From Arbacia lixula (lineage: Eukaryota > Echinodermata > Echinoidea > Arbacioida > Arbaciidae), in contig OZ022588.1 of assembly GCA_963669155.1 (NCBI GenBank), forward strand, positions 3,003,728-3,067,727: a DNA stretch of 64,000 bases, written 5' to 3'. How positions within the stretch are numbered: position 1 is the first letter of the stretch; each line of letters starts with the position of its first letter. The notes under the pieces were generated by a model that was given only the letters and a program-made list of their open reading frames with translations, was not told the DNA's origin and did no database searches. The position numbers were made by a program, and so were the translations under genes. Below, piece by piece: positions 1 through 12,900 of this stretch.

Positions 1-213
1 TCTTTAAAAGCCAGATAGATAAGTGAGTAATGTTATATTGGCGTGGCTGTACACTAACAACCAACGTCCTATCCGTTTGAGGATCTCTTTTCTCCCCACC
101 CTAACCCCCCCCCCCCCTCCCTCTTCCCCCATTCACTCTTTCCCTCTTTTTTTTTTTATCTCTCTCCATCATGTTCTAAGTATCTCTCCCTGTATCTTTC
201 TTTATATTCCCTT

Positions 214-283
<70 letters not shown>

Positions 284-332
284 TTTATCCCCCCCCCCTC
301 TCGCTCTTTCTCTCTCTCTCTCTCCCTCTCTC

Positions 333-369
<37 letters not shown>

Positions 370-1468
370 ATCATCATGTCCATCGCACCCCTTTTTACCG
401 ACGATTATAACATATACCCATTCTCTAAAGAAGACCATTCACTATTTTCTGCTACCATAAGGCTTCACCGCATTAAGCATGTTTAGTTTTTCTCACTGCA
501 AGTTCGGAAAACAAACACCGATGATCATCCTTTGAAGACGATCTCAAAAATACAAACAAATCCCTGGATGAATACAAATAAAGGACAATGCGGATAAGTC
601 GGTTATCAATTATCCGTGCACTGCGGTGATAGAACACGACGCCTTATAACAATGTGATCATCAGAACTAACCCTGCGATCTATCTTATGAGACACTGTTA
701 GACATGTTAGATTCCCGGGTGAGGGGAATTCATAGGAGCATCTCCAAGATGAGCTGGGATTACTGTCCCCCTTCCTCGTCATTTACGGTATTCTGTTTCT
801 TAAATCCAACCATTTATTTGATAAAGTAGATTGTAATTATAATTCTCAGGGTATGACCTGAGAAGACTTACAAATGTCTGCGATGTCACATTACTTCTCC
901 AGCTTGCTCTATTCGTCTGCAACCGGCTGCTTTCTATTCTCTGGACGTTGTTTTCCCCCGTGTTTTCTTCCCCGTTTTCCCTGCTCGTACTCTAAGTTCC
1001 TTCTTGTATTATGACACCGCACTTAGTTCCTTGACAGATTAGTCATTTTCTCTCCTCTTCCGCCGCCGACTCCATCGTTGGTTTCTCTGCCTTGTTTTTT
1101 CTTCTCCTCGCCACCCTCCTTTTTTTTTATTTTGCTTTAGCGAGTTGAAAGTTTTTTTTTAAAGAAATGTTTGATTTCTCTTCCTCCTTCTTCTCCCTCC
1201 CTCCTCACCTTGCCCCCCCCCCCTCTCTCTCTCTCTCACACACACACACATACACACATATACCCACACACACTTTCTCTTTTTCTTTCTCTTCCACTTT
1301 TTCATCCCCCACTTAAACTTTCTTTCTGTCTTTGTCTATTTCCCGTTCGCCTCGACCGCTCCCCCCCCCCCCCCCCCAGCCCTCATTCTCTCTCCGATGT
1401 ACGCATTTGTTTTTCTACAAGCAATATGCACAAGAAAACATATTAACAGTGACTGGCGTACATGAGAA
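1..1468. other. Downstream flank of the receptor gene: simple repeats
   Basis: CT/TC arrays at about 211-370 and 1222-1240 continuing into CA (1236-1272), plus poly-C tracts near 107 and 1361. Open frames here are low-complexity Ser/Leu or Arg/Glu repeats. Nothing gene-like seen. Confidence 0.8.
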
Positions 1469-2475
1469 GCACTGGTGGCATCGTTTTTATTTCCTGGCGC
1501 TTAACAGAATAATGTTCCTAATCTTCGGAATGGTATTTTCTAAGCATAATCATCGTAATTGTATGTTTATTCTGACATGAATAGAAGAAGTGTTGGATCA
1601 AATACGGTGTTTGTGCGCTACCATGAATGGGTGATTGGTGCTGGCTTTACAAGAACAGAAACGAGTCAATTTCCTGGGCGTACAAATTGTGAATTTTGAA
1701 ATGGACAGTTTGTGTAGTAGTTATTGGAATTTAGAACATGCAAATACCTATTTAGTGACCTAGGTGTGTAGAGTACATTTATTAATCCCTGTGTTCACAT
1801 CTGTCCATTTGTGAGAATTTAGACAATTTCATGAATTTGGGACGGAATACCGACATCCGTTCGTTTGAATATTTGTTGGTCAGGGTAGATGAGCGTTGCT
1901 TTTTAGACTTCAGACTGATTATGATCAGTTTTATTCGTGCTTCCTTTCTCGGTTCTTTTGACCAATCACTGGTGGTCTACCTTTCGGCCAAATGATACTT
2001 TATGCCCACTCCACGCTTTTAAGTTTTATTACATAATCACGGCGATACAAAAGAGGAAAGATTGGCCACAACAGGTTTTTACAGAGCACAACTATTCACG
2101 TGAGAGATTTATTGCCAATTTTCAAGACATCAACCAAATTTTAACACCCTGAAAATACCTAATTTCTACTTTTTTGGTCCAAGAAAAATAAAAGGGCAAT
2201 TCATGGCAGGATACGTTTTGTTACACAATCTCAAATTACGTCGATTATAACTAAATTGCTTCTTTTGTGGAAATTGACTCGTTCTTGTGTTTGTAAAAGC
2301 CAGCACCAATCACCCATTCATGGTAGCGCACAAACAACGTATTTGATCCAACACTTCTTCTATTCATGTCAGAATAAACATACAATTACGATGATTATGC
2401 TTAGAAAATACCATTCCGAAGATTAGGAACATTATTCTGTGAAGCGGCAGGAAATAAAAATGATGCCACCAGTGC
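1469..2475. mobile_element. Foldback element with ~205-bp inverted arms
   Basis: 1469-1674 and 2271-2475 are inverted copies of one another (arm tips GCACTGGTGGCATC; inner edge ACGAGTCAATTTCC), with a 596-bp unrelated spacer. The longest frame inside (1937-2152) resembles nothing. Reads as a non-autonomous foldback transposon; class not assigned. Confidence 0.75.
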
Positions 2476-3180
2476 TCTGCACTTATCTGGCAAAAGGAAG
2501 CAACTAACAAAGGAGACTTCTCTTGTAAATGATCAAAATGTGTCTGCCACTTGCATTGGCATCAGAGCAACACCACATCACGTTAGATTAAATATCTCGC
2601 AGCAAGATGAATATTCCTTGTCCAGATTTTGCCTGTATGTAGGGTATGCTGTGTACAATCTAAGAGTACCAATAAACCAGATTTGAGTGATTTGTCACTT
2701 GCTTCCTGTTGTCAGAGTAGGCAGTACTCGTGACATATCTTGAGGGCTACGAGACATGTTTCCTTTTTACCATTGTACAGAGGACCTGCATTCCGTTTTT
2801 GACGAGGTCGTGAGAAAAAACCACTTCGAAATTGCAATTTGCGCATGAGCAGATTATTACTGGTACAAATGGCCTCGGGCAAATTATACCACTCCCAGAG
2901 TAAAATGTGAATTCATTAGATAGTCGACCGCATTTCCATCGATTATCATGCAAATAATGGCAACAGCTATTCAGCTCTGAGAAGGTAGTGAAAGAACATT
3001 CCACCATGTGCATCTGCTTCTAATTGTTGTTCCGGGCACACTGTAAGATGTCTTCACATCCATCATCCAACACAGCTTCAGTCAGCAGTCTAGTAATATT
3101 TATTCAGTGGATTGTCCGACCATGGTGTAATTACGAACTGGTATATTACCTAGTATCACCCCATATAGAAATCAAGACAT

Positions 3181-3225
<45 letters not shown>

Positions 3226-3349
3226 AACAGCCTAAAAAGACACACTAATACATTACACACATGTCGCATAAATGTGCACAGGCGACTTGTCTTTCATCCC
3301 ATCGTATTATTCCTTGAAATGGTCAAGATTAAATTTCATCGTCCATCCA

Positions 3350-3407
<58 letters not shown>

Positions 3408-5059
3408 ATCCCTCTCTCTTCTTCTTTCTCATCCTCTCTTCCTTTTTCATATATTTCTTTGTCATCACGTATTCTTCCAATGCTCTCTTCTACTCCGATT
3501 CAGAGCATATCGCAATAATATAAACAAGTTTGGTAACTTGTCTAATAACCCGTAGTTCTTTTTATTACATTTTCTTTAATGATCACTTCGCAGCCATGTA
3601 ATAACTTTGACCGGAATTCTGTTCATTAAAGTCGGCTAGACTGCACTGTCTTCCTGCACGATCTCAAAAGCGCCAGATATGATTTACGAAGTTTTATGTT
3701 TCCGAAGTGAAAGTGCTCATCCAACAATATTAGCCACGCCGTTCCTCGGTTTATTGCGTGACATTCAACAGCATTGCTTTATCATGCACAAAAAGCAGGC
3801 AGGGACGAGTTATATAAAATACGTCGAGAGAGGGGGTAGGTCTAACTCGCGCTCGCGCTTCCCGCTATGACTGAGGTCTCATCGTCTTATTGTGCTTTAT
3901 CGACATTCGCCATTAATAGGGACTGGGATGTTTTTTCATGACTTCCTCTAAAACTATTTCCCGTCTTCTTCCCGCCTCCTCAGTCTATGGTCTATTTCTT
4001 TTAACATCATTAGTTCGTCTCATGATACACAACGCGCGGTGTTAACAGAAACAGAACTCGTGCATAACTACGAAGTACAGCATGCGTTATTATAACTGAA
4101 ATTTATTGACAAATACTGACATTTTCGTTTGAAGTCAAACTTTTGAAGGGTTATCCAATGATCTGATTTGTTAGATGCCGACATTGGTACTGGTAATTTA
4201 CAATGAAATCGATTCATTCAGAATAAAATTTATGTCATGATTATATCGATATGATTAGCATTATTGTTTTATTTGTATTCAATAAAAAAAATCATTCTGA
4301 TATGCAAGCTACGAACTATATTATTTTCATGTATTATTTGAATTATGAGTCTCCTGGGCGTTTTATTTCACAAGCTTAACTTATGTGTTGTTTCTATGGT
4401 ATACACATTTTTTTAATATGTTGTTTTTACCAAAAAAAAATCGTCTGAAAGGTGCTACACTACTTTTAAAGTAAACATTCATTGAAAATTAGAAATATAT
4501 CAAATTAAATATAATTAGAAACATGACAAAGTTTGGAGCTTGCAAAAGACAATACATGTAATATCAATTAGATTCTATACGATATCTTTGATATTTGATA
4601 TTTATTTCCATACACTTATCCAGAATATCAATGAAATCAATGTCTACCTTCAACATTTAATGACTTTACAAATGATGTCATGTGTCCTCCGAGATATTCG
4701 TATAAACATACAGTTTATGTACGTCACTTGAACGTTTAACTTCCTTACCTTTTAAACCGTGAGGAAATTGTGACCTTTAAAAATTACATTCATAAGACGT
4801 ACGCCTAGATATTTAATCCTGGTGTTTATTACATGACTATTGTAGTGTTGATATAAGTTGTAATCAATAAAATAAGTCAGAAGAAAGTCAGAGTAACAAA
4901 ACAAGAACGATTAAAGAAAAAAGGACAATATAAAGATATAAAAAAGGAATGGATATAGACAAAGTGGGCAAAGTGACACGTACTGGCAACGGCACCCCGT
5001 GCTTGTTAGCATAAAGTATACCAAACTTTTATGAAGAACGTTAAACACTTCCACCGCAC

Positions 5060-5124
<65 letters not shown>

Positions 5125-5408
5125 TCTCTCTGTCTTTGTCTCTGTCTCTGCCTATGTCTCTCTCTCTGTCTCCCACTGTCTCTCTCTCTCTCTCTCGTTA
5201 GCATCAAGTCTACCAATCTTTGACGAAAGTCCTATCTTCTCTCGTTTCCCCCTCCATCCCTCCCACCGCTTCTCTCTCAATCTCTCTCTAAGATGAACGG
5301 ACTGATTCGTTCAATAATATTTCTGCTCTACCATGTTCTACGATTTGCCTATTCACGTATTGCCTTTACCATGTCCCATTCTGCAGCGCTTCTCGATTTG
5401 TGGTATAT
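2476..5408. other. Intergenic and 3' UTR: microsatellites, AT-rich DNA
   Basis: (CA)n 3181-3224, (TC)n 3353-3402, a poly-C/CT array 5057-5190. 3900-4900 is AT-rich with no coding signal. Confidence 0.6.
4825..4830 (-). terminator. Possible receptor polyadenylation signal
   Basis: First AATAAA on the minus strand after the receptor stop, which would give a 3' UTR of about 580 nt containing the CT array at 5067-5190. Position only; no transcript evidence. Confidence 0.35.
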
Positions 5409-5976
5409 CTACGTACTCGAACTAAGGGGTGCACTTGTGCTCATCGTTCCGTGACTGGTAAGGTGATCAACGGAGTCCATTGACGACCTGGTGTTCGCAC
5501 CTAGTGAAACGTGTGCGTCTTGTGACGATGTCGTGCCCTTCCCTGCCTTATACTTGGCCTTGACGTAGTCGTCGCTTCGCCGCTGGCCGGGCTTAAAGTC
5601 GGTGAAGTTGCAGTGGAGCCAGCGCTTCCATTGGTCGCGGACCTCCTTCTGCCTGACGCAGAACATGAGGAAGATGAAGAAGCCCTGTAGGGAGTTGAGC
5701 ACCAAGAACAGGATGTTGAAGACCAGCTGGGCAGCGCCGATCGCCAGGAAGCCGAACACCCACGTCAAGCCCAGCAACACGGAGATGGCGATGGCGTTCT
5801 GGACACGGCGCCACGCCTCGCCGGAGTCCTTGTCGTTCGTCTTGTGAGCCGCGATCGACTTGCGACACGACAACCGTTGCATGACTAGCCCGAAGATGAC
5901 GAAGTTGACGACGAGAAGGAGAGCGACGATGAGCATGACTCCGCAGTAGAGCGCTGGGCCTGGCTTCACGAAGCAG
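5409..5976 (-). CDS. Receptor exon 22: TM5-TM7, cytoplasmic tail and stop
   Basis: Residues 1319-1507. C1320 (ECL2), TM5 (VMLIVALLLVVNFVIFGL), TM6 (AISVLLGLTWVFGFLAIG), TM7 (NILFLVLNSLQGFFIFLMF), then about 80 residues rich in Ser/Thr/Lys ending SAPLSSST and TAG at 5411-5409. Acceptor TTGCAACAG. No clear PDZ-binding end. Confidence 0.92.
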
Positions 5977-6598
5977 CTGTTGCAATAAGGAAGAAAAGTG
6001 TTGACCGTCATTGTAGATTAAATGATTGCACACCATCATGATAATCGGTTGAGTGAACAATAATCACTCAATCAAATTGTATTCTTTATTTAGAATTCCA
6101 ATCCGATCTTAACTTTTAGATGTTTAAATGTATTTTATGTCACATTTCTGGTTTCAGGCCTCTTTGTATATTTTGCTTCATGTGGCACACCCGAGCATTA
6201 ACCTACTAAAATTTGATTCGAAGTTGTTATTTTATTGAACAATAATCACAAAAACAATAATTAATTCATTTGAGAACATGAAGTGCCAAATATGTGTAAA
6301 CCAACGTCAAAGATGATGGGTCACAGGAAGGCTAGATTTAAAGAGTTCGTTTCAATGAAGCATTATTACCATGGAAACGCCTGAGGCATCTTCACATCCT
6401 CATAATACTTGTATCCTTGACTTTGCTTGTATTATATTTCCTGTCAAGTTTCCTATTAGAAACAAAGATGCATAAAGCATACTCACTATGTATCATCCCC
6501 AAGATAGAGAGATCTGTCTACCGCTACAGTGATGATGCATACAATGAGCGGCGTACCTGTAAGCACACCAATCACATATATAAATAGAGAGAGAGAGA

Positions 6599-6652
<54 letters not shown>

Positions 6653-6713
6653 GAGGGAGGGAGGGAGAGAGAGAAGGAGAGAGAGAGGGGGGAGGGAGGG
6701 AGAGAGAAAGAGG

Positions 6714-6764
<51 letters not shown>

Positions 6765-6813
6765 AGGGGGAGGGAGAGAGGGGAGAGAGAGAGAGAGAGA
6801 GGGGGGGAGGGGG

Positions 6814-6846
<33 letters not shown>

Positions 6847-6892
6847 GGAGGGAGAGAGAGAGAGAGAGGGGGGAGGTAGAGAGACAAAGAGA

Positions 6893-6942
<50 letters not shown>

Positions 6943-9900
6943 AAGAATTAATTGACTGGGTTATAGCTTAAGTGAGGTGTACAGGCTGTTTCACCAGGAG
7001 GCTCATCATCATCATTGAACATTACCTGACGAATAAACTAACATGATATGGGGGAACACCCCTGTTCCACAATAATTGAGTTTTCATCCATAACTAATTA
7101 ATTGATGAATACCTCAAGCAATAGTGTACACCCTGATTTTTATGAATTTTGTTCATCTTACATACTTCCTTTTCACCCTTATCACTGGACATATCATCTT
7201 TATCATGCCTATCATATTGATGAGTTAAATTTACAGACTTGGGTATTACTTCAATTTATTCCACATATACCATTTTAAGAAGCATGTCTCCTGATAAATT
7301 GAAAGTTTTAACCACCTTTCTTAGAACGACGTATAGTAAATATGGTAGACTTAAACTTGATGATTAATTACACGTAGCTAAATAACCAAAGGCCAACACA
7401 ATTGGTTAGCCACAAAAAATTAACAGTCCAAATACAGACTGTTTTGATATTCGGAAAAAGCTAAACCTCTGGTCTCCTGTGACTCTTAACATGATATAAT
7501 TTCATTTAGGCTGAGAGTTGAAACCATTCCTCTCATAGTTACTTTACCAATGAATATGCCAAATACTGGTATGCACATCTTGCAAAGTAGATATTACCAG
7601 TTCCACCGACGTCAGATACATCGTCATACTTGTACAATACATGTTGACTACTTCATCTTTAATACTTACATGAACACGTTTTTCTTTATTTAACCATGAT
7701 GGTCTTTTTTCAGTCTCGTTGATTACGCTTTCAAATGATGGACAGAAAAAGGCGGAGCAGGGGAGAAAAGGAGGAGGATGAGGAAGGTGAAGAAGTAAAG
7801 AAGAATAAGAGGAGGAAGCAAAAGGGATATTGAAAAAAGAAAGGAGAAAAAGGAAGGGGCGTGATATGGAGGGCGGGTAAAGAAGTAGTCCAGATACTGG
7901 CCGTATTTTATCGTCCGCCTCTTCTCCCACACACATTACGCCACTGATTCACATAGTACGCACACCGCGCCAGACCACTGATTGCGCGACTCCACGAATC
8001 TGTCCGCCCGGAAATATTTCGTCTAGTAAAGAAGGAGAAATTGAATCTGAAATGGGGATGGAGGTATGAGGATGGGGGGAGAAGCAGACATTTGAGAAGG
8101 AAGATGAGGATGAGAAGGCACCCTCGACCTGCTCGATATTCGTTAAAAAAGAGGAGGGTGACGATGATGAATATAATCCAGGGAGACAAGGAAGGAGGAA
8201 GATGAACGAAAAGAGTAGGAAGAGAATGAACCAAGAGTGGTTAAACAAATGGAAGAGAGAGCGGATTGGAGAAATGAGCAGGAAGAGACAGAATGATTGG
8301 AGGGAAAGAGGCTGAGGAAACAAAAGAACAATAGTGGGTTGAATGGAGGATGGACCATAACATCACAACGACAACCTACCCCACGCGCCGAGACCCGCTT
8401 TGAGCATGAAGCGTGAGATGCCAGCATCGAGCACCTTGACGAACATAAGGTACATGTTGATGGACTCCACCAACATCCACGCCATGGATGCCAGCAGGAA
8501 GTAGTGGATGAGGAATCCAACGATCACGCATCCTGTGGTTGGGTAACGGCGATCGATGCCGATGACGAAGACCAGGTAGAGACCGAGAAGAGCGAAGCAA
8601 AGGTTGAGTAGAATGCGCTGTGGCTGCTTGGAGCGAAGCTTCCTTTATTGTTGCGTGGGGAAAGGAGGGGGCATAGAACACAGGGTATTTAAAAGACAAT
8701 GTTGGTATGATGAGAAGAGTGGTCAGTTCGTAGGACGTTAGCCTGTTAATAAGTTTAACGGGACCTCTTGCGTCCAATCCCCCACAAAAGGCCTTGTTAG
8801 AAGGATTGGGATATGCCTCACCCACCCCCACTCCCACCCCCACACTCCCACCCTATGCCCCACCCCAAACCACTCCCACCCTATGCCTCACCCATCCACA
8901 CTCCCACCCTATGCCCCACCCAACACCACTCCCACCCTATGCCCCACCCATCCCCATTCCCACCATATGCCTCACCCACCCCCATTCCCACCCATCCCCA
9001 TTCCCACCCTATTCCTCCCACCCTATGCCCCACCCATCCCCGCCCCCACCCTATGCCCAACCATCACAACTCCAACTCTATGCCCCACCCATCCACACTC
9101 CCACCCTACGCCCAACCCATCACCACTCCCACCCTATGCCACACCCATCACCACTCCCACCCTATGCCTCACCCATCCCCACTCCCACCCTATGCCCCAC
9201 CCATCCACACTCCCGCCCTATGCCCCACCCAACACCACTCCCACCCTATGCCCCACCCATCCACACTCCCACCCTATGCCCCACCCATCCACACTCCCGC
9301 CCTATGCCCCACCCAACACCACTCCCACCCTATGCCCCACCCATCCACACTCCCGCCCTATGCCCCACCCAACACCACTCCCACCCTATGCCCCACCCAT
9401 CCACACTCCCACCCTATGCCCCACCCAACACCACTCCCACCCTATGCCCCACCCATCCACATTCCCACCCTATGCCCCACCCATCCACACTCCCACCCTA
9501 TGCCCCACCCATCCACACTCCCACCCTATGCCCCACCCAACACCACTCCCACCCTATGCCCCACCCATCCACACTCCCACCCTATGCCCCACCCATCCTC
9601 ACTCCCACCCTATGCCCCACCCATCCCCACTCCCACCCTATGCCCCACCCAACACCACTCCCACCCTATGCCCCACCCATCCACACTCCCACCCTATGCC
9701 CCACCCAAAACCACTCCCACTCTATGCCCCACCCATCCCCACCCCCACCTTATGCTCCACCCATCCCCTCACATACCCTTTGCCCCACCCAACACCACTC
9801 ACACCCGATTCTCCATCATCCCCATTCCCACCTTATGCCCCACCCATCCCTACCCCTCCCTATTCCCCTTTACCTGGTCAGTTTTCCGAACAGACAACCA

Positions 9901-12900
9901 CTTACTTCATAGCGAGATAGGTCACAATGGTGATGATCAGGCAGAAAATGGATATGGCACAGCCGATGATGCTGAGCACGTCAAGAACCTCAAGGTTTAT
10001 ATCTCCAGAGACGTCCTTGAAGAGAAAATAATTTAGTCAATGAAATTTCAGGGATGTGTCCAAGATTTTATTGAAAAGCATTGCAACTTATTTTCTCATT
10101 CAGCAGAGGAAGACACTATTCGTCTTGCTGAATGTAAACTTGCAATCGATAAATCAAAACAGAAGTACACTTATTAACATGTGGCAACATTAACTCTGCA
10201 TGTACTATATGTAGAGTTCGTTACCATATATGCAGGGATTTTTTTTTCTTATTTTGTGATTGAAATGTTGATTTCCTGCAGGCAAACAATGGTATAGGCG
10301 CTCGTAGCGAGGTCCAAGATTTTAGTGAGTCAAACTTCGTGAAGGACTTTAATACGCAGCTTATAACAGCTTGCTGTGTACATGTATTGGCCCGAGCTGT
10401 GTCAAGTGACTGAATAATGTTTGAAATAAAAAAAAAAAAAGCATTATTGTAGTTAAGCTGGTCATACTGTTATTTCTTTTCTAGTGAATAGTAGCAGCGA
10501 TCATTACACAGTCGTCGTATTGTATGCACAATTTTCTCTCATCTCCCCGCCCTCTATCATCATGATTGTTTCTTCATTTTCGTCATCATTGTCCGCATTA
10601 TCATGATCGGCACTATTTTACCGTAATGATTTGCACCATCTTCATCATCATCGTCATCATTATCATGGCATCGTCATTTAAGAGGCCATAAACAAACAAA
10701 CAAACAAAAGCAGGATCTTACGAGGAGCACGGCGAAGCTGGTGAGGTGATTGCACAGACATCGGATCCGGTCGATATCGGGAAGGTCTTCCCTTCGACAT
10801 CCCTCGGTCGACCATCGACCTCCGGCGTTTGTCTTCTCCCAGAAAACGCAGCTCCTGTTGTCCACGGTCTCACCCGGCTCTGTCATCTAGCAAACAAAAG
10901 CAGGATCAGTGAAGACAATGATATGAGAAAAAGTTTGTCCCAAAGTGAACATCTCATTAAATATTTCAAGGATTATCACAAGAAAAAAAATCGATGATAT
11001 ACCACGAAACCTGTCTCTCAAAATGTGACATCCCTTGACTTCATGATGTGTAAATTTCAGCTTGATGTAAGTTCAAACTGATTTTTAATTATTTTTCATA
11101 AGGGTCGAAAGGTTTTTATTAACACCTAGTAGCATGATTAGATAGCAGAGACAAAAAATGTGATGTAAACAAGGTCACCTGTCATGTCTTCATAGATCCA
11201 TTGCTTATAAGCATCAGAAAGTAACCTTCAACTATATTGAGCCCTGTAGCCCCTCTCCTTTTATTCCAATTTCTAGTGATTTATCTCCGAGTACTTAACT
11301 TCGGCAAAAGGTAATGATGGCGGATTGCTGGCCAACCGACATTGCTACCTCCACCTTTCCACATTAACGTATAACATTCAATGTCTTGTTCCGGGCTTTC
11401 TTTCGTCAAAGATATACAGTAAAAAGATGTAATTTGTGATCCGATCTTCTACTAAGTTAAATTTTAGGGGATTGAAAGAGTGTTTGATCGATCGTTGATT
11501 TTTAGGAGTTGGACTATTGTTAGAAAGTGACCGCGGAGCAATTGTCTATGGAGCATTTATGTAATTCGGTGGATACTCAATACGGTGCGCCATTTAATCG
11601 GTTGCAGCGGGCACACCAATTTCCAACTTCGGGGTCGACATCATAGCCTAGCACTAGAATGACTAGTGTACAGATTAGCGCCAAGCACCAAAATACGCTA
11701 CCGACATGGTTCGCGGATTTTCAAAAATGGCAGACATAGCTGTCTTCAATGGGCTGTTTTCACGGGGCAGGCGAATGATTTACGAAGGACCGAATGTCGA
11801 ATAAAAAGATTCAGAGAAGTTTGTCTCAGATCATGCAAAGAACGCGAATGATCTAAGAATTATGTGCAAACTTCTTGCGGATATTAAGCGACGCATGTGA
11901 ACGATTTGCGTCTGATTCGCGAGCAATGAACGCCGTGCGACATTCGCGCGACATTCGTAAGTACGTCTCCCGGTTATCGTGCATTTACGCGTTTGTGTAG
12001 ATAAAACATCGTGTCACGTGGTTTGGACTTGCCACAAAATATCTTAAGACGCACGCAAAACGTTCGCAGAAAAATTAGGAAACAATCGGACGAACTTCCC
12101 TGCTTCCGTGAAGCAGACTTGCGAAGACTTTGCGAATATCACGCAGGTCTTGCGCAAGTCCTCCGCATATTACGTAGCTTTTAAGACATATATTTGAAAA
12201 CAAATAATGCGGGAAGTTTTGGGGAGAAATTATTTCGAAATTAAAAACGACTACCGTATATTCTTGCAAAGATTCCGAACCTATGCAAACGCTTTGCGAG
12301 CTTTTGCAGCAGAAAGGCGAATGTCGGACTTTCCCAAATTTTCGACATTCGCGTTCTTCGCAAATCTCTCGCTTCCACCTGACCGTGACTGCCCGTCTTT
12401 CGGCGAATGCGGGTCGAGGTACTCAAACAATATTGAACTGATCGCGGCATACATTGTTTACTCTAATTAAATCTACAGGTAGAGCAGCTAAGCACACTCC
12501 CGTATAAATTTATGTCAACCATTTTCCATGACGTATTGCGGATTTCGACCTGTCCGCTGCATCACATAGGTGGCGCACCGTATTGTAAAAACTGAAACAA
12601 AAACATGTAATTAACAAGGCGGGGGTGACGACATCTGCAAGTCAATCTTTATTTGATGTTTCCGCTCCCCCCCCCCCCTCCCCCTCCCCCAGTCTGCATT
12701 TTACATTATTGTGTTTTTATAAAATTGTGGAAAATCTCTTAGATCTCCAACTAGCTGCAGACCCAATTCTTGCAAGTATTTCAAGATAAGATGTCAAACT
12801 GAATCAAAGAATCAAAACAACAGTACAACAAGCAAAACTATATTGATTCATCATCATGATCTCACTATCACTTGAACATTTTGCCCACGCTGTGAGGTCA

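Noticed and set aside
202..460. Arg/Glu or Ser/Leu repeat proteins
   Set aside because: Pure translation of a CT/GA microsatellite. The same applies to frames at 6486-6887, 43171-43663, 44091-44464 and 50981-51288.
5593..6060. 155-codon minus-strand frame over the TM5-TM7 exon
   Set aside because: Shadow frame of exon 22, Arg/His-rich and without domain signals.
8794..10036. Three overlapping 345-407-residue Pro/His-rich plus-strand frames
   Set aside because: They are one 28-bp minisatellite read in three frames; no start context, splice sites or domain, and the right edge overlaps the TM1 exon on the other strand.
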